A stretch of DNA of 64,000 nt from Lacrimispora indolis DSM 755 (GCF_000526995.1 NZ_AZUI01000001.1:5188001-5252000), one strand, 5' to 3'. Shown: positions 1 to 9,231, numbered from the stretch's first letter. Numbers and translations are program-made. The notes: generated by a model from the letters alone, not told the origin.

Positions 1-157
1 ATATCTCTATCATTACATAAGTAATTCAAAATTTCAAGCAGGCGTTTTCCGCGCCAGCAAATCACCTATCCCAAAGCAAAGCGGCGGCTTTGAATCTTTC
101 CGATTGCAAAACCGCCCCATGACTATCCATATCTTATTGTACACAACATATTGCCTG

Positions 158-178
158 CCGGAAGACGGCTTTTATTTA
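158..178 (+). terminator. possible rho-independent terminator
   Basis: A short GCCG/CGGC stem with a five-base loop is followed by TTTTATTT on the plus strand. It would stop plus-strand transcripts entering from the left edge. The stem is only four base pairs, so the call is weak. Positions 1-157 otherwise show no gene or clear structure. Confidence 0.3.
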
Positions 179-1050
179 CCGTCAATTTTGCGGACAGGGA
201 TCCATATCTCACTTTTATAATCCGGCTTACTGGTATCAGGGGTTTCATTCCACAATAGCTCTGGCCCACCGGTCAATTCATATCCTGATGCAGGGAACCA
301 TTCCGAATATATTTTAGCCCATGTATCCTGAATCGCATCCGGAAAAGTACCTGCCGCTTTAAATACCGCCCAATTTGAGGCTGGAACATCCAGGATGTCA
401 TAGCCGTTTGAAACCGCCTTTGAAGTGGCAACACCGATATATTGGTCAAGCTGGGAGCCTTCTGTGGTACGCTCATTAAAATCAGCAGAAACACTGAGAA
501 TTCCTTTAGGCTCCACATCGCATAAACCTTTTAACTCCTCAATAACTTGAGGCGTTAGTTTTTGTACCAATGAGTCCATCTGCGGATTGATCCCTTTAAA
601 CTGCATTGTAATCCTCTTTTTAAATCCAACAATATGAAATTCCTCTTTTTCTATAACACGATAATTCATTTCCATTCCTCCTGTGATTGTTAATTGAAAG
701 GTCATTGGGGGCAGGACTTTAAGTTCAGTATTCTCTTTTTTAGCCTGGGATGGGGGCACTCCATGCATCACCTGAAACGCCTTGCTAAAAGCTTCCGGTG
801 ATTCATAGCCAAGCTGTAACGCCAAATCAATGACTTTTACTGATTCCGTCTGCAGCATCAGCCCAGCTACCGACAGCCGCCTGCGGCGAATATATTCACC
901 TAATGGCATTCCCGCAAGAAAAGAAAACATTCTGCGGAAATGGTATTCCGAGCAGCCGGATATACGTGAAATCTGACCCGGTTCCATATCATGCATCAAG
1001 TTTCTTTCTATATAAGCCATAACATCATTAAATTGAGCCAGCGTATTCAT
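172..1050 (-). CDS. AraC-family regulator with GyrI-like effector domain
   Basis: A cytoplasmic transcription regulator of 292 residues. An AraC-type double helix-turn-helix lies at the N-terminus (about residues 8-106, with the LGYESPEAFSKAFQ signature of the second helix). A GyrI-like small-molecule-binding domain follows (about 128-290, ending in a typical IWIPVRK strand). This order, DNA-binding first and effector domain last, is that of Rob/BltR-like regulators of drug or metabolite responses. The ATG has a good GGAGGA site. It is a lone gene; the 275 bp upstream (1051-1325) hold no other gene, so no target is evident. The ligand cannot be predicted. Confidence 0.85.
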   Translation of the reverse strand: MNTLAQFNDVMAYIERNLMHDMEPGQISRISGCSEYHFRRMFSFLAGMPLGEYIRRRRLSVAGLMLQTESVKVIDLALQLGYESPEAFSKAFQVMHGVPPSQAKKENTELKVLPPMTFQLTITGGMEMNYRVIEKEEFHIVGFKKRITMQFKGINPQMDSLVQKLTPQVIEELKGLCDVEPKGILSVSADFNERTTEGSQLDQYIGVATSKAVSNGYDILDVPASNWAVFKAAGTFPDAIQDTWAKIYSEWFPASGYELTGGPELLWNETPDTSKPDYKSEIWIPVRKIDGK

Positions 1051-1325
1051 TGCCTATTCCTCCTTTCAAAACAATCATACATGAGTTTTTGATTAAATTC
1101 CTGATATTTTTGCTGCGGATAATCACAGATTTTATGTTCAGCAAATGTTCCGTTTTACCAACATCCTTTGACAGAACTCTGCCTGATTTTATGTGCGGTT
1201 AATATCAGAAATCATAGAATTTTACATGCTCTTACCAGAATCTTCTCCTGTTTTAGTTTCATCATACCACAAAGAGGCTCAGAATAAAAAACAATCCTTT
1301 GCAGGGAAATATATTATTACCGGCA

Positions 1326-2291
1326 TCACTCATTGCTCTGTAACCGGTCAACCACCACCGCAATGAGAATAATGACGCCCATGGCAATGGTCTGCCAATA
1401 TGAGGATATGCCCAGCAAGCTCAGCGCATTATTAATGATCCCTATAACAAAGAGGCCAAAGATCGTCTGCACCATGCCGCCCCGTCCTCCGGACATGCTG
1501 GTGCCTCCCATTGCCACAGCGGCAATCGCATTCAACTCATACCCGGCTGCCGCAGTCGCCTGCCCGTTTTGCAGCTTGGAGGCCAGTACAGCGCCTGCCA
1601 GAGCTGCCAGGATTCCGCAGATAATATAAACGGACATTTTGACCTTCCTGACCTGTATGCCGCTGAGCTTTGCAACCTCAGTGTTGCTTCCTACTGCATA
1701 AATGTATCTGCCGTAACACGTTCTGGCAAGTATAAAAATGGCAGTGCCTATTATTAAAAACATAAGTATAACAGACACCGGTACCGGACCAACGGAGCGC
1801 AGCCCCACCCAGCCAAAGGAAGCCGGAAGTCCGAAAATTGGCTTTGCATCTGTAAAAACATATCCAAGCCCCCTTGCGGCATTCATCATCGCCAGGGTGG
1901 CGATAAAAGGCGGAACATTTAAAACGGATACAAATAATCCGTTGATGCTTCCGCAAATTCCTCCTACCGCAACAGACGATGCCACAATCACACACAAGCT
2001 CAGCCCTATCCCAGCATCCGGAAAGAGCTTAATACAGGCTGCCGCAGCAATACCTGCAAGTGCTGCAACGGAGCCGACAGATAGATCAATCCCATCAGAG
2101 AGAATTACAAATGTCATGCCCGTTGCGATCAATGCGTTAATCGCAATTTGAATCAATACATTCTTAAAGTTCCCGATGGTAGCAAACCTGGGAACAAAAA
2201 GCAGGCAAAGTGCAAATAAGAGGATCAGGAAAATCAGCATGGTATTGTCTTTTACAAATGTCAGATATTTATTTGGTTTTTGTGTGTTCAT
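1326..2291 (-). CDS. CUT2 sugar ABC transporter permease (RbsC-like)
   Basis: A membrane permease of 321 residues with about nine hydrophobic helices. It carries the RbsC-family signatures TFVILSDGIDLSVGS (about residues 60-74) and AVAMGGTSMSGGRGG (about 258-272). It should dimerise and import a monosaccharide with the ATPase just upstream, whose stop overlaps this start by four bases (ATGA), implying translational coupling. It is the last gene of the RpiR-controlled operon that begins at 8334. No convincing terminator is visible after it. Substrate is inferred only from the operon: an unphosphorylated pentose or ketohexose. Confidence 0.9.
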   Translation of the reverse strand: MNTQKPNKYLTFVKDNTMLIFLILLFALCLLFVPRFATIGNFKNVLIQIAINALIATGMTFVILSDGIDLSVGSVAALAGIAAAACIKLFPDAGIGLSLCVIVASSVAVGGICGSINGLFVSVLNVPPFIATLAMMNAARGLGYVFTDAKPIFGLPASFGWVGLRSVGPVPVSVILMFLIIGTAIFILARTCYGRYIYAVGSNTEVAKLSGIQVRKVKMSVYIICGILAALAGAVLASKLQNGQATAAAGYELNAIAAVAMGGTSMSGGRGGMVQTIFGLFVIGIINNALSLLGISSYWQTIAMGVIILIAVVVDRLQSNE

Positions 2292-3808
2292 TCTTTTGCC
2301 CTCCCGGAACTTTCTGTGCTGATGCTTGCCAATCCCATAATCCTTTCTTCCGAAGCCTCTTTCGTATCTAAAAATCCGGAAACAGTTCCTTCCCTCATGA
2401 TCATAATCCGGTCTGCGACTCCAAGAATTTCAGGCAGATCAGAAGAGACCATGATAATGCTTCCTCCGGCCTCTACAAACTCTTTCATTAAGTTGTAGAT
2501 TTCAGCTTTTGCATTGACGTCAATTCCTCTGGTAGGCTCATCCATAATCAAAATGCGTGAGCCTGCAAGAAGCCATCTTGCAATTACCACCTTCTGCTGG
2601 TTTCCTCCTGAGAGATTTTTAATCCTGGTCTTAATCCCGGGAGTTTTCGTTCCCATCTTTTTAACATATTCCTCAGATGCCGTCTTTTCCCATGCAAAAT
2701 CAATCAACCCATTTTTTGATCTTCGACGCAGACTAGATAAGGTTGTATTGACGGCAACACTCTTTTCCAGAAGAAGTCCCTGGCCCCTTCTGTCCTCCGG
2801 AACCAGACCAATACCGGAAGCAACCGCATCCTTCACTGTTTTAGGCTGGTATGGCCTGCCATAAACAAGCATGGAACCAGAGTCCGGGGCATCCGCGCCG
2901 AAAACAGTTCTCATTACTTCTGTCCGCCCGGCGCCGATCAATCCCGCAACACCCAGGATTTCTCCCCTTCTCAGCTGAAACGTGACATTGTGAAAAGAAC
3001 CGCTTCGTCCCAGATTGTCTACTGACAACACGATTTCATCCGTCACCGCATTTTCAGACCGGTAATAAAACTGCTTCATTTCTCTGCCAACCATCTTGTT
3101 GATCATTTCTTCTTCTGAAATTTCCGGCAGGGGCAAACTCATCACAACTTTCCCATCCCTTAAAATTGTGATATCATCACCAATCTCACGTATTTCCTGC
3201 AAACGGTGGGATATGTAAATAACCGCAACATTCTCTTCCTTCAAAGACTTTATGACGTTAAACAAAGCCCCCACTTCTTTATCTGATAAAGAGGAAGTAG
3301 GCTCATCCATAATGACCAGTGAGCTGTTTTGGGATACCGCTCTTGCGATTTCAACCATCTGCTTATCCCCATTGGTCAGTTTTTTGATAAATGTCTTTGG
3401 ATTTAAATGCATTCCCAATGCTTCCAGCAATTTACCTGCTTCCCGGTTCATCTGCTGCTTATCAATCAACCCTAAGGGCGTTTTAGGTTCCCTTCCCAGG
3501 AAGATGTTTTCAGCAATGGTCAGATCCGGTATCACACTCAGTTCCTGATGGATCACGCTGATTCCCTTAGCTAAAGATTCTCTGGTGTTCTCAAATCTCT
3601 CTTTATTTCCTCTGACAATCAGATTCCCTTCATCCGACTGATATACACCTGAAATAATCTTAATAATTGTAGATTTTCCTGCACCATTTTCCCCCAGCAG
3701 AACATGAACTCTGCCAGGGGAAAAGCTGATGGAAACATCATCCAATGCTTTTACGCCAGGGAAGGATTTACTAATGTGTTCCAAAGCAACGAAAGCCTGT
3801 TCTTCCAT
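2288..3808 (-). CDS. CUT2 sugar ABC transporter ATPase (RbsA/MglA-like)
   Basis: A tandem ATPase of 506 residues. The first nucleotide-binding domain has Walker A GENGAGKS (about 38-45) and Walker B VIMDEP. The second has a degenerate Walker A (GLIGAGRT, about 292-299), the normal state in RbsA/MglA proteins, and a good signature motif LSGGNQQ. It powers uptake by the neighbouring permease and lipoprotein. The gene lies 33 bp after the binding-protein gene and overlaps the permease start by four bases. Family assignment is firm; the sugar is not known. Confidence 0.9.
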   Translation of the reverse strand: MEEQAFVALEHISKSFPGVKALDDVSISFSPGRVHVLLGENGAGKSTIIKIISGVYQSDEGNLIVRGNKERFENTRESLAKGISVIHQELSVIPDLTIAENIFLGREPKTPLGLIDKQQMNREAGKLLEALGMHLNPKTFIKKLTNGDKQMVEIARAVSQNSSLVIMDEPTSSLSDKEVGALFNVIKSLKEENVAVIYISHRLQEIREIGDDITILRDGKVVMSLPLPEISEEEMINKMVGREMKQFYYRSENAVTDEIVLSVDNLGRSGSFHNVTFQLRRGEILGVAGLIGAGRTEVMRTVFGADAPDSGSMLVYGRPYQPKTVKDAVASGIGLVPEDRRGQGLLLEKSVAVNTTLSSLRRRSKNGLIDFAWEKTASEEYVKKMGTKTPGIKTRIKNLSGGNQQKVVIARWLLAGSRILIMDEPTRGIDVNAKAEIYNLMKEFVEAGGSIIMVSSDLPEILGVADRIMIMREGTVSGFLDTKEASEERIMGLASISTESSGRAKE

Positions 3809-3841
3809 TGCATCTCACTCCTTCCGTTGTAGGTTATATTG

Positions 3842-4843
3842 CTATTTTAAGTTGCTTGCATCAATGACTCTTGGTGGGATAGGAATTAATTTTTCAACAG
3901 ACTCACCGGTTAAATACTTCTTAATACATTCCAGGGTTGTGGTTCCAATGGCCGTGGGGTCCTGGGCAATATCTGCAATCCAGTTTCCTCCGCTTAAAAT
4001 TGCCTCAATGCCTTCCGGATTTCCGTCAAAACCGATCACCTTCACATCACTTTCCACCGCATTGATGGAGGACATGGCACCAACGGCTGCCGGATCGCCT
4101 ACGCAGAATACCACATCAAGATTTTCATGCTTTAACAGCATATTCTGCATAACCTCTGCCGCTTTTCCCTGGTCACCGGAATAGTTCTGCACATCTACAA
4201 CCGATACATCGGGAGCATTTTTGCCAAGCCATTCTGTGAAGCCTTTTTCACGCTGTACGCAGCCTTCAATCTCCGCATATGTAATAACTGCCGCCTGGCC
4301 GGTTTTCTGTTTCAAAATATGTTCCACCGCATATTCTGCCGCCAGTTCTCCGCCTCTGTAGTTGTCGGTTGAAATATGGCTGATTACCTCTCCATCTGAC
4401 GCAACATCCATGGTAAATACCGGTATACCGGCTGCGTCAGCCAGTTCTACCATTGACTTGCTTCCGGCGGAGTTGGTGGGACAAATGACAATGGCATCTA
4501 CCTTTTGTGTAATAAAATCCTGCACCTGATTCAGCTGTTTATTTCCGTCTCCTGCTGCATCCTGGATAACCAGTTGATAGCCCATTTCCTTTGCCTTTTC
4601 ATTCATAGCCGCCTCAATGTTGTTGTAGAAAACATGAGCATTGTTTAACAGACTGACGCCGACCGTAATAGGTTTCCCGTCTTCTGCATTCGCTTCTGCA
4701 GCATCCGTAGCTTCCTTGGTTTCTGCAGCTGTCTGGTTTCCTTCACTAGCAACCTTTGGCGCCTCCTGCCTGACTTTCTGACATCCCGCCAGACTTAAAA
4801 CCACTGCTCCGGCAACTAAGATTCTTTTTAATGCTTTCTTCAT
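3842..4843 (-). CDS. sugar ABC transporter substrate-binding lipoprotein
   Basis: A type I periplasmic-binding protein (RbsB family) of 333 residues from the chosen start. That start (MKKALKRIL) has a GGGAGGTTACGT ribosome site and begins a lipoprotein signal with lipobox LAGC. An upstream in-frame ATG would add 26 residues that overlap dhaL and spoil the signal peptide. An acidic Ala/Glu-rich linker follows the lipid-anchored cysteine. Features such as FYNNIEAAMNEKAKEMGY and DFITQKVDAIVICP are typical of monosaccharide receptors. It delivers sugar to the permease/ATPase pair encoded just downstream. Confidence 0.9.
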   Translation of the reverse strand: MKKALKRILVAGAVVLSLAGCQKVRQEAPKVASEGNQTAAETKEATDAAEANAEDGKPITVGVSLLNNAHVFYNNIEAAMNEKAKEMGYQLVIQDAAGDGNKQLNQVQDFITQKVDAIVICPTNSAGSKSMVELADAAGIPVFTMDVASDGEVISHISTDNYRGGELAAEYAVEHILKQKTGQAAVITYAEIEGCVQREKGFTEWLGKNAPDVSVVDVQNYSGDQGKAAEVMQNMLLKHENLDVVFCVGDPAAVGAMSSINAVESDVKVIGFDGNPEGIEAILSGGNWIADIAQDPTAIGTTTLECIKKYLTGESVEKLIPIPPRVIDASNLK

Positions 4844-4869
4844 GTTACGTAACCTCCCATAAATTTTAT

Positions 4870-5520
4870 TTATATCAAGTGATTTGATATCCAATCCGAC
4901 ATTGCCTGAAAGATCAGCCATACGGATGTAGCACCCGCATCCTGAAGTCCAATGGCCTTGTCCCCGTAATACTTTGCCCTTCCAAATCTGGCTTTTATTT
5001 CTTTTGTATATTCAACACCTTTTTTTGCCGCTTCCGCAGCCATGAAAAATCCCTCATGAATATCCAGTCCCTGGGAAGCTGCGTATTCTAAGGCAGCAAC
5101 GGCCGGCTCCAATGCATCAACCATGGTCTTATCTCCGACCCTGGCCTTCCCTCTCTGCATAATGGCATCTAAGGATATACGGAAGCTTTCCGCAAAATCT
5201 GAAAGTTCATAATAAGGCGAGGGCTTTCGCCTGATAACGCCGCTGATAAACATTGTGCCAAACAAAACCCCTGAGGCGCCGCCCATGGTATCAAGCAAGA
5301 TCCGGCCCAATTCCTGAAAAACGGATTCTACAGATTTCGCTTCCAGTGAGGGAAGCTGTTCCAGGACTGCCTTAAATCCCAGTTCCATTCCCGTGCCATG
5401 ATCTCCATCGCCTATTTTCATATCAATTTCCGTCAAATACGGCTCACTCTTCACAATCCCGTCTGCAGCATACAGGAAAAGCTGCTTCACCTGTTCTGTA
5501 TTTAGCTTCTCCACATTCAT
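4870..5520 (-). CDS. dihydroxyacetone kinase-type ATP domain subunit (DhaL-like)
   Basis: A 216-residue DhaL protein, the nucleotide-binding half of a two-subunit kinase. The metal/ADP loop IGDGDHGTGM (about residues 36-45), GGASGVLFGTMF, GDKTMVDAL and GRAKYYGDKAIGLQDAGATS are all intact, so it should be catalytically competent. Its start overlaps the dhaK-like stop by four bases, so the two are translated as a pair. No DhaM or other PTS phosphodonor gene is nearby, so ATP use is more likely than phosphoenolpyruvate use (inference). The partner's altered active site suggests the substrate is not dihydroxyacetone. Confidence 0.85.
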   Translation of the reverse strand: MNVEKLNTEQVKQLFLYAADGIVKSEPYLTEIDMKIGDGDHGTGMELGFKAVLEQLPSLEAKSVESVFQELGRILLDTMGGASGVLFGTMFISGVIRRKPSPYYELSDFAESFRISLDAIMQRGKARVGDKTMVDALEPAVAALEYAASQGLDIHEGFFMAAEAAKKGVEYTKEIKARFGRAKYYGDKAIGLQDAGATSVWLIFQAMSDWISNHLI

Positions 5521-6515
5521 CTGCTGCCTCCTTGAAACCGGAATAACGGAGATTTACAGGGTCTTTGGTATAATTTTTTCAGCTCATCATCCAGAATCAG
5601 GATTGATACGGAAAAGCCGCCGGTCCCCTGAGGAGAAAAAAGAGTATCAATAAATGAATGGACATTGACAATTCCTTTTGTCTCTGCGATCTCAATCACT
5701 TTCCGGCTTACAATACACAATTCCAGCATGCTGGTGAATCCATAACCATTCACCATAAGCGCAGCTTCGCAGCCTGTAGGCACCTCATATAACAGCTGTT
5801 CCATGAGCGCTTCTGTTATCTTATTTGCTGATGACAGCACCTCTCTTTTTATTCCCGGTTCTCCATTAAATCCCATTCCAAACTCCACATAACCATCCGG
5901 CAATTCACACATTGCCTCTCCTGAGCCTGGCATATATCCCGGTGATGTGGTCACACCAAAGGTTCTTGTGTTTTTGCCTGCTTTCTCAACCACCCGTTTC
6001 ATTTCTTCCAGACAATACCCCTCCTTTGATGCTGCCCCCGCAATTTTGACCACAAAGGAAATACCTGCGATCCCCCTTCGATCCTCCTTTTCTTCCAGGG
6101 GAGCCGAAGAAATATCATCGGATACATAAATGCAATGGGACTTGATTCCTTCTAATTCAGCCAGCTCACGTACCAGTTCAAAATTCAGTACATCTCCGGC
6201 ATGGTTTGCCGCGATAAAGATAACTCCCTTATCATGTGGCACTGACCTTGTCACCTCCAATACGGTACGGGAAGGCGGAGCTGTATAGACATTTCCCAGG
6301 GCGGCCCCGTCAGCAAGGCCATCTCCAACAAATCCAAGAACCCATGGTTCATTCCCTGACCCTCCGGCAATGACCACCGAAACCTTATCTACTTCTCTTT
6401 TATTTTTTATTCCCATAACACCAGGTACTTTACAATACAGGTCCGGATTCAGGGACAGATAACCCTCCAGCATCTCCTCTACAATCCGGTTCTGGCAATT
6501 AATCAGCTTATTCAT
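5517..6515 (-). CDS. DhaK-like kinase substrate subunit lacking both active-site histidines
   Basis: A 332-residue homologue of DhaK, the ketose-binding half of dihydroxyacetone kinase. In E. coli DhaK, His56 and Asp109 act as acid/base and His218 binds the ketone covalently. Here the equivalent motifs read GGSGNEP (Asn55), NHAGDVLNF (Asp108 kept) and MGFNGEPG (Asn218). Both histidines are therefore asparagine while the rest of the fold is well conserved. The gene is coupled to an intact dhaL and follows an aldolase and a PfkB kinase. It probably binds another ketose non-covalently, or is a regulatory paralogue like DhaQ. The product is not a standard glycerone kinase. Confidence 0.85.
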   Translation of the reverse strand: MNKLINCQNRIVEEMLEGYLSLNPDLYCKVPGVMGIKNKREVDKVSVVIAGGSGNEPWVLGFVGDGLADGAALGNVYTAPPSRTVLEVTRSVPHDKGVIFIAANHAGDVLNFELVRELAELEGIKSHCIYVSDDISSAPLEEKEDRRGIAGISFVVKIAGAASKEGYCLEEMKRVVEKAGKNTRTFGVTTSPGYMPGSGEAMCELPDGYVEFGMGFNGEPGIKREVLSSANKITEALMEQLLYEVPTGCEAALMVNGYGFTSMLELCIVSRKVIEIAETKGIVNVHSFIDTLFSPQGTGGFSVSILILDDELKKLYQRPCKSPLFRFQGGSR

Positions 6516-7368
6516 AATTTCCTGCTTTCCTCACACTGCCGCAAACTGAAATTTTACTCATTACATATTGCTTCACAAACTCTCTGCCTCTTTTTCCATA
6601 AGTCTTTGGATCAATTACAGATTGATTTTCATTTAAAACCGCTTTCACCCCTTCACTAAAGGCGATTCGTAAATCCGTCGCATAATTGACCTTACAGATA
6701 CCTTCCCGAATGCACGCCCGCACTGTTTCATCTGCAAGCCCGGAAGTTCCATGAAGTACAAGGGGTATGGACACCTTTTTCTTGATCTCCTTCAGTATAT
6801 CGACCCGGATATTTGGAACCCCTGAGTATACGCCATGTGCGGTTCCAATGGACACCGCAAGATAATCGATCCCTGTCTTTTCTACAAAATAAGCAGCTTC
6901 ATCCGGTGATGTCAGTCCTCCTTTGCCGCCTTCCAAATCATCTTCTTTTCCTCCTACGCGGCCCAGTTCCCCTTCGACTGGTATACAAGACGGATGGCAG
7001 GCATCTGCAACGGACTTTGATAAAGCCGCATTCTCTTCCAGGGGAAAATGGGATCCGTCGATCATAATGGAGGTGTACCCCTCACGAAAGGCCTGCATGG
7101 CCAGCTCAAAGCTGCTTCCATGATCCAGATGAAGGGCAACAGGGACAGAAGCGCGTTCGGCTGCTGCTTTTACATTGGCATAGTACAGGTTTAAGCCCCC
7201 GTATTTTACTGTAGACGGCGTTGTCTGCAAAATCACCGGCGCCTGAAGCTCCTTTGCGGCATCTATGACCGCCATGACCATTTCCATATTTTCCACGTTA
7301 AAGGCGCCAACTGCATATTTCCCTTTCTGGGCATCAAGTAACATTTTTTTAGAAGTAACTAACGGCAT
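6508..7368 (-). CDS. class II ketose-bisphosphate aldolase (GatY/KbaY/Fba-like)
   Basis: A zinc-dependent aldolase of 286 residues that cleaves a ketose 1,6-bisphosphate to dihydroxyacetone phosphate and glyceraldehyde 3-phosphate. Zinc and catalytic residues are visible: HLDHGSSFE (Asp-His pair), VEGELG, TAHGVY and VLHGTSG. The start MPLVTSKKML is preferred over an ATG ten codons upstream because it has a GGAGAG site at correct spacing and matches family N-termini. It sits between the PfkB kinase and the dhaK-like gene. Fructose and tagatose bisphosphate are both possible; context cannot separate them. Confidence 0.85.
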   Translation of the reverse strand: MPLVTSKKMLLDAQKGKYAVGAFNVENMEMVMAVIDAAKELQAPVILQTTPSTVKYGGLNLYYANVKAAAERASVPVALHLDHGSSFELAMQAFREGYTSIMIDGSHFPLEENAALSKSVADACHPSCIPVEGELGRVGGKEDDLEGGKGGLTSPDEAAYFVEKTGIDYLAVSIGTAHGVYSGVPNIRVDILKEIKKKVSIPLVLHGTSGLADETVRACIREGICKVNYATDLRIAFSEGVKAVLNENQSVIDPKTYGKRGREFVKQYVMSKISVCGSVRKAGNYE

Positions 7369-7413
7369 TTTTATCTCTCCTATTCCTGCGACAATCATGT
7401 AACAACTTCATGC

Positions 7414-8334
7414 TCATTCCACTCTTCTGACTGCAATTTCCTTTTCATACTCATCTACCCGGTCCATAGGCCCAAGTCCATTGCTCTCAGCCACGTTTGC
7501 TCCCACAGCGGCAGAACGCTTTAATGCATGTTCCACCTCTTCGGGCTGATCAAGCCATATGCTTAAAAAACCGGCAAGGGACGCATCTCCCGCACAGGCA
7601 GAACTGACCAGCTCCACGTTCTTTGTGCCTGCAAAATATACTGATTTTCCATTATAAAAATAAGACCCCTTGTCCCCCAGTGTTATTAGGATATTTTGCG
7701 CCCCTTTTTCATGGAGATCGTGCAGGGCATCTATCATATCATCTTCATCCCGTATAATGATTCCAAAAATATCTTTTACCTCATCATCATTGGGCTTAAT
7801 TAAATATGGCCTGTAATGCATCAATTCCTTTAAATAATCGGAACTGATATCTAAAATCACCCTCACCCGTCTTTTTCTGCAGATTTCCATTACCTCGTCA
7901 TAAAATTGGTTTCCGATCCCCTTTGGCAGGCTTCCGCTGATTACCAGCGTATCTAAATCAGCAAGTCCTTTCATAATCCGGAGCATATCATCCTGCTTTT
8001 TGTCAGATACATAGGACCCTTCATTCACAAATTTGTACTCCTCTTTCCCATCGTTTAAAAAAATATTTATCCGCGTAATATCTTCCACCCAGACAGGAAA
8101 GGTTTCAATGGATTTCTTCTGAGTCTCCTCAACGATATACTTTCCTGAAAAATCTCCGAAAAAGCCAAGAACTTTTGACTGGATATGAAACCGCTTCAAA
8201 CAATAGCTTACATTCAGGCCCTTTCCATTGGGAGTATAAACAGCACCATACGTCCGGTTTACAACTTTTGCCTGTATCCCATTGGTTGAAATATTCATAT
8301 CAATCGCAGGATTTGTAGTCAAAGTATAGATCAT
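7414..8334 (-). CDS. PfkB-family hexose-phosphate kinase (FruK/LacC-like)
   Basis: A 306-residue PfkB kinase of the 1-phosphofructokinase/tagatose-6-phosphate kinase group, opening with the typical IYTLTTNPAIDMNI. It should add the second phosphate to a ketohexose monophosphate, giving the bisphosphate used by the aldolase downstream. The family's GAGD catalytic motif reads CAGDAS here: the catalytic Asp is kept and the first Gly is Cys. The N-terminal GGKG sugar-binding motif reads NGKG. It is the first gene of the operon, 45 bp before the aldolase, and is preceded by a promoter with an RpiR-type operator. Confidence 0.85.
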   Translation of the reverse strand: MIYTLTTNPAIDMNISTNGIQAKVVNRTYGAVYTPNGKGLNVSYCLKRFHIQSKVLGFFGDFSGKYIVEETQKKSIETFPVWVEDITRINIFLNDGKEEYKFVNEGSYVSDKKQDDMLRIMKGLADLDTLVISGSLPKGIGNQFYDEVMEICRKRRVRVILDISSDYLKELMHYRPYLIKPNDDEVKDIFGIIIRDEDDMIDALHDLHEKGAQNILITLGDKGSYFYNGKSVYFAGTKNVELVSSACAGDASLAGFLSIWLDQPEEVEHALKRSAAVGANVAESNGLGPMDRVDEYEKEIAVRRVE

Positions 8335-8378
8335 CTTTATTGCACCTCACCTTTTTTCAGAACTTCTGCTCATTTGCC

Positions 8379-8412
8379 ATTATATAGGGAAACCACATGA
8401 AAATCTTTTCAG
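8379..8412 (-). promoter_or_regulatory. operon promoter with RpiR-type operator
   Basis: On the minus strand a TATAAT box (8379-8384) lies 13 bases after an inverted repeat TGAAAA...TTTTCA (8398-8412), which occupies the place of the -35 element. The same motif, with the same 13-base spacing to TATAAT, precedes the rpiR gene itself. It most likely drives pfkB and the genes after it under control of the RpiR protein. Confidence 0.65.
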
Positions 8413-8453
8413 AATTTGAAAACCCATTTCCTGTAAAAGCAAGGTTAAGATAT

Positions 8454-8482
8454 AAAAAAAGGGCCGGATTTTTCATCCGCCC
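8454..8482 (-). terminator. rho-independent terminator of rpiR
   Basis: On the minus strand a GGGCGGAT/ATCCGGCCC hairpin with a five-base loop is followed by seven T residues, two bases after the rpiR stop codon. It separates rpiR from the pfkB operon, which therefore needs its own promoter. Confidence 0.85.
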
Positions 8483-8484
8483 TG

Positions 8485-9231
8485 TTATTTCTTGCGATAG
8501 GTTGATATATAATCAATGATAATTCTGCAAATCATATGCAATGCAATTCTTGATGAGACCTCAAATTCCTTAATAGCCTGATGAGAGTGCTTATATCCCA
8601 CAAGAGAATATTGACTGTATAAGAACAGTTTGGACTTCTCATTACAGCAGCAGGTGATCACCCGGTTTCCCCGATGAAAAGCTGTAAAAGCAGAGGATAT
8701 CAGCTCCGGAGTTTCCCCGTTTAAAGACAGGAGAAACAAAACATCATCTGCCTTTAGTTTTGAAGCTTTTACCTGCATGATATTGGGATCATCCGTAAAA
8801 AAGACATCGTAATCAAGAAGCTGAAGTTTTAAAGAAAACTCCTGGCCTACATAAGTTGTGGGACCTCTTGCGAACACCGATATCTGCCGGGCAGAGTCCA
8901 GACATTTTATGATTTCCAAAACATTGGTAAGGGAAATACGTTCATGAACCTTCTGAGCTTCAATAAGAGTCTTATTGAGTATCTCATTCATCTCTTGTAT
9001 TTCCTCGCTCTTTGCATGATTGACCGAACGGTAGCGAAGCTCATTAAATCCGTTCAATCCGCACTTGCGGATTGCTCTGGAAACGGTAGAGGGAGAAGAA
9101 TAAGTCTCAAATGCAATATCTACAATCGACATTTCAGGAAGGGTATCTTCATGGGTGTTGATAAAATTTACGATTTCAAGCTCTGTCTTTGTTAATTTTT
9201 CTACAGTCATTGGATCGAGGGAAATAATCAT
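8485..9231 (-). CDS. MurR/RpiR-family transcriptional regulator
   Basis: A regulator of 248 residues. An N-terminal RpiR helix-turn-helix (about 1-75, with the typical TYSSPSTVSRAIRKCGLNGF recognition region) is followed by a SIS domain (about 105-235) of the kind that binds phosphosugars. It should sense a phosphorylated intermediate made by the adjacent kinases and control the downstream operon. The start has an AGGAGG site. Matching inverted repeats overlap its own promoter and that of pfkB, implying autoregulation. It is monocistronic, with a terminator directly after the stop. Confidence 0.9.
   Translation of the reverse strand: MIISLDPMTVEKLTKTELEIVNFINTHEDTLPEMSIVDIAFETYSSPSTVSRAIRKCGLNGFNELRYRSVNHAKSEEIQEMNEILNKTLIEAQKVHERISLTNVLEIIKCLDSARQISVFARGPTTYVGQEFSLKLQLLDYDVFFTDDPNIMQVKASKLKADDVLFLLSLNGETPELISSAFTAFHRGNRVITCCCNEKSKLFLYSQYSLVGYKHSHQAIKEFEVSSRIALHMICRIIIDYISTYRKK

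Noticed and set aside
4844..4921. 26-residue extension of the first sugar-binding lipoprotein
   Set aside because: Overlaps dhaL and would bury the signal peptide; the downstream ATG has a strong ribosome site.
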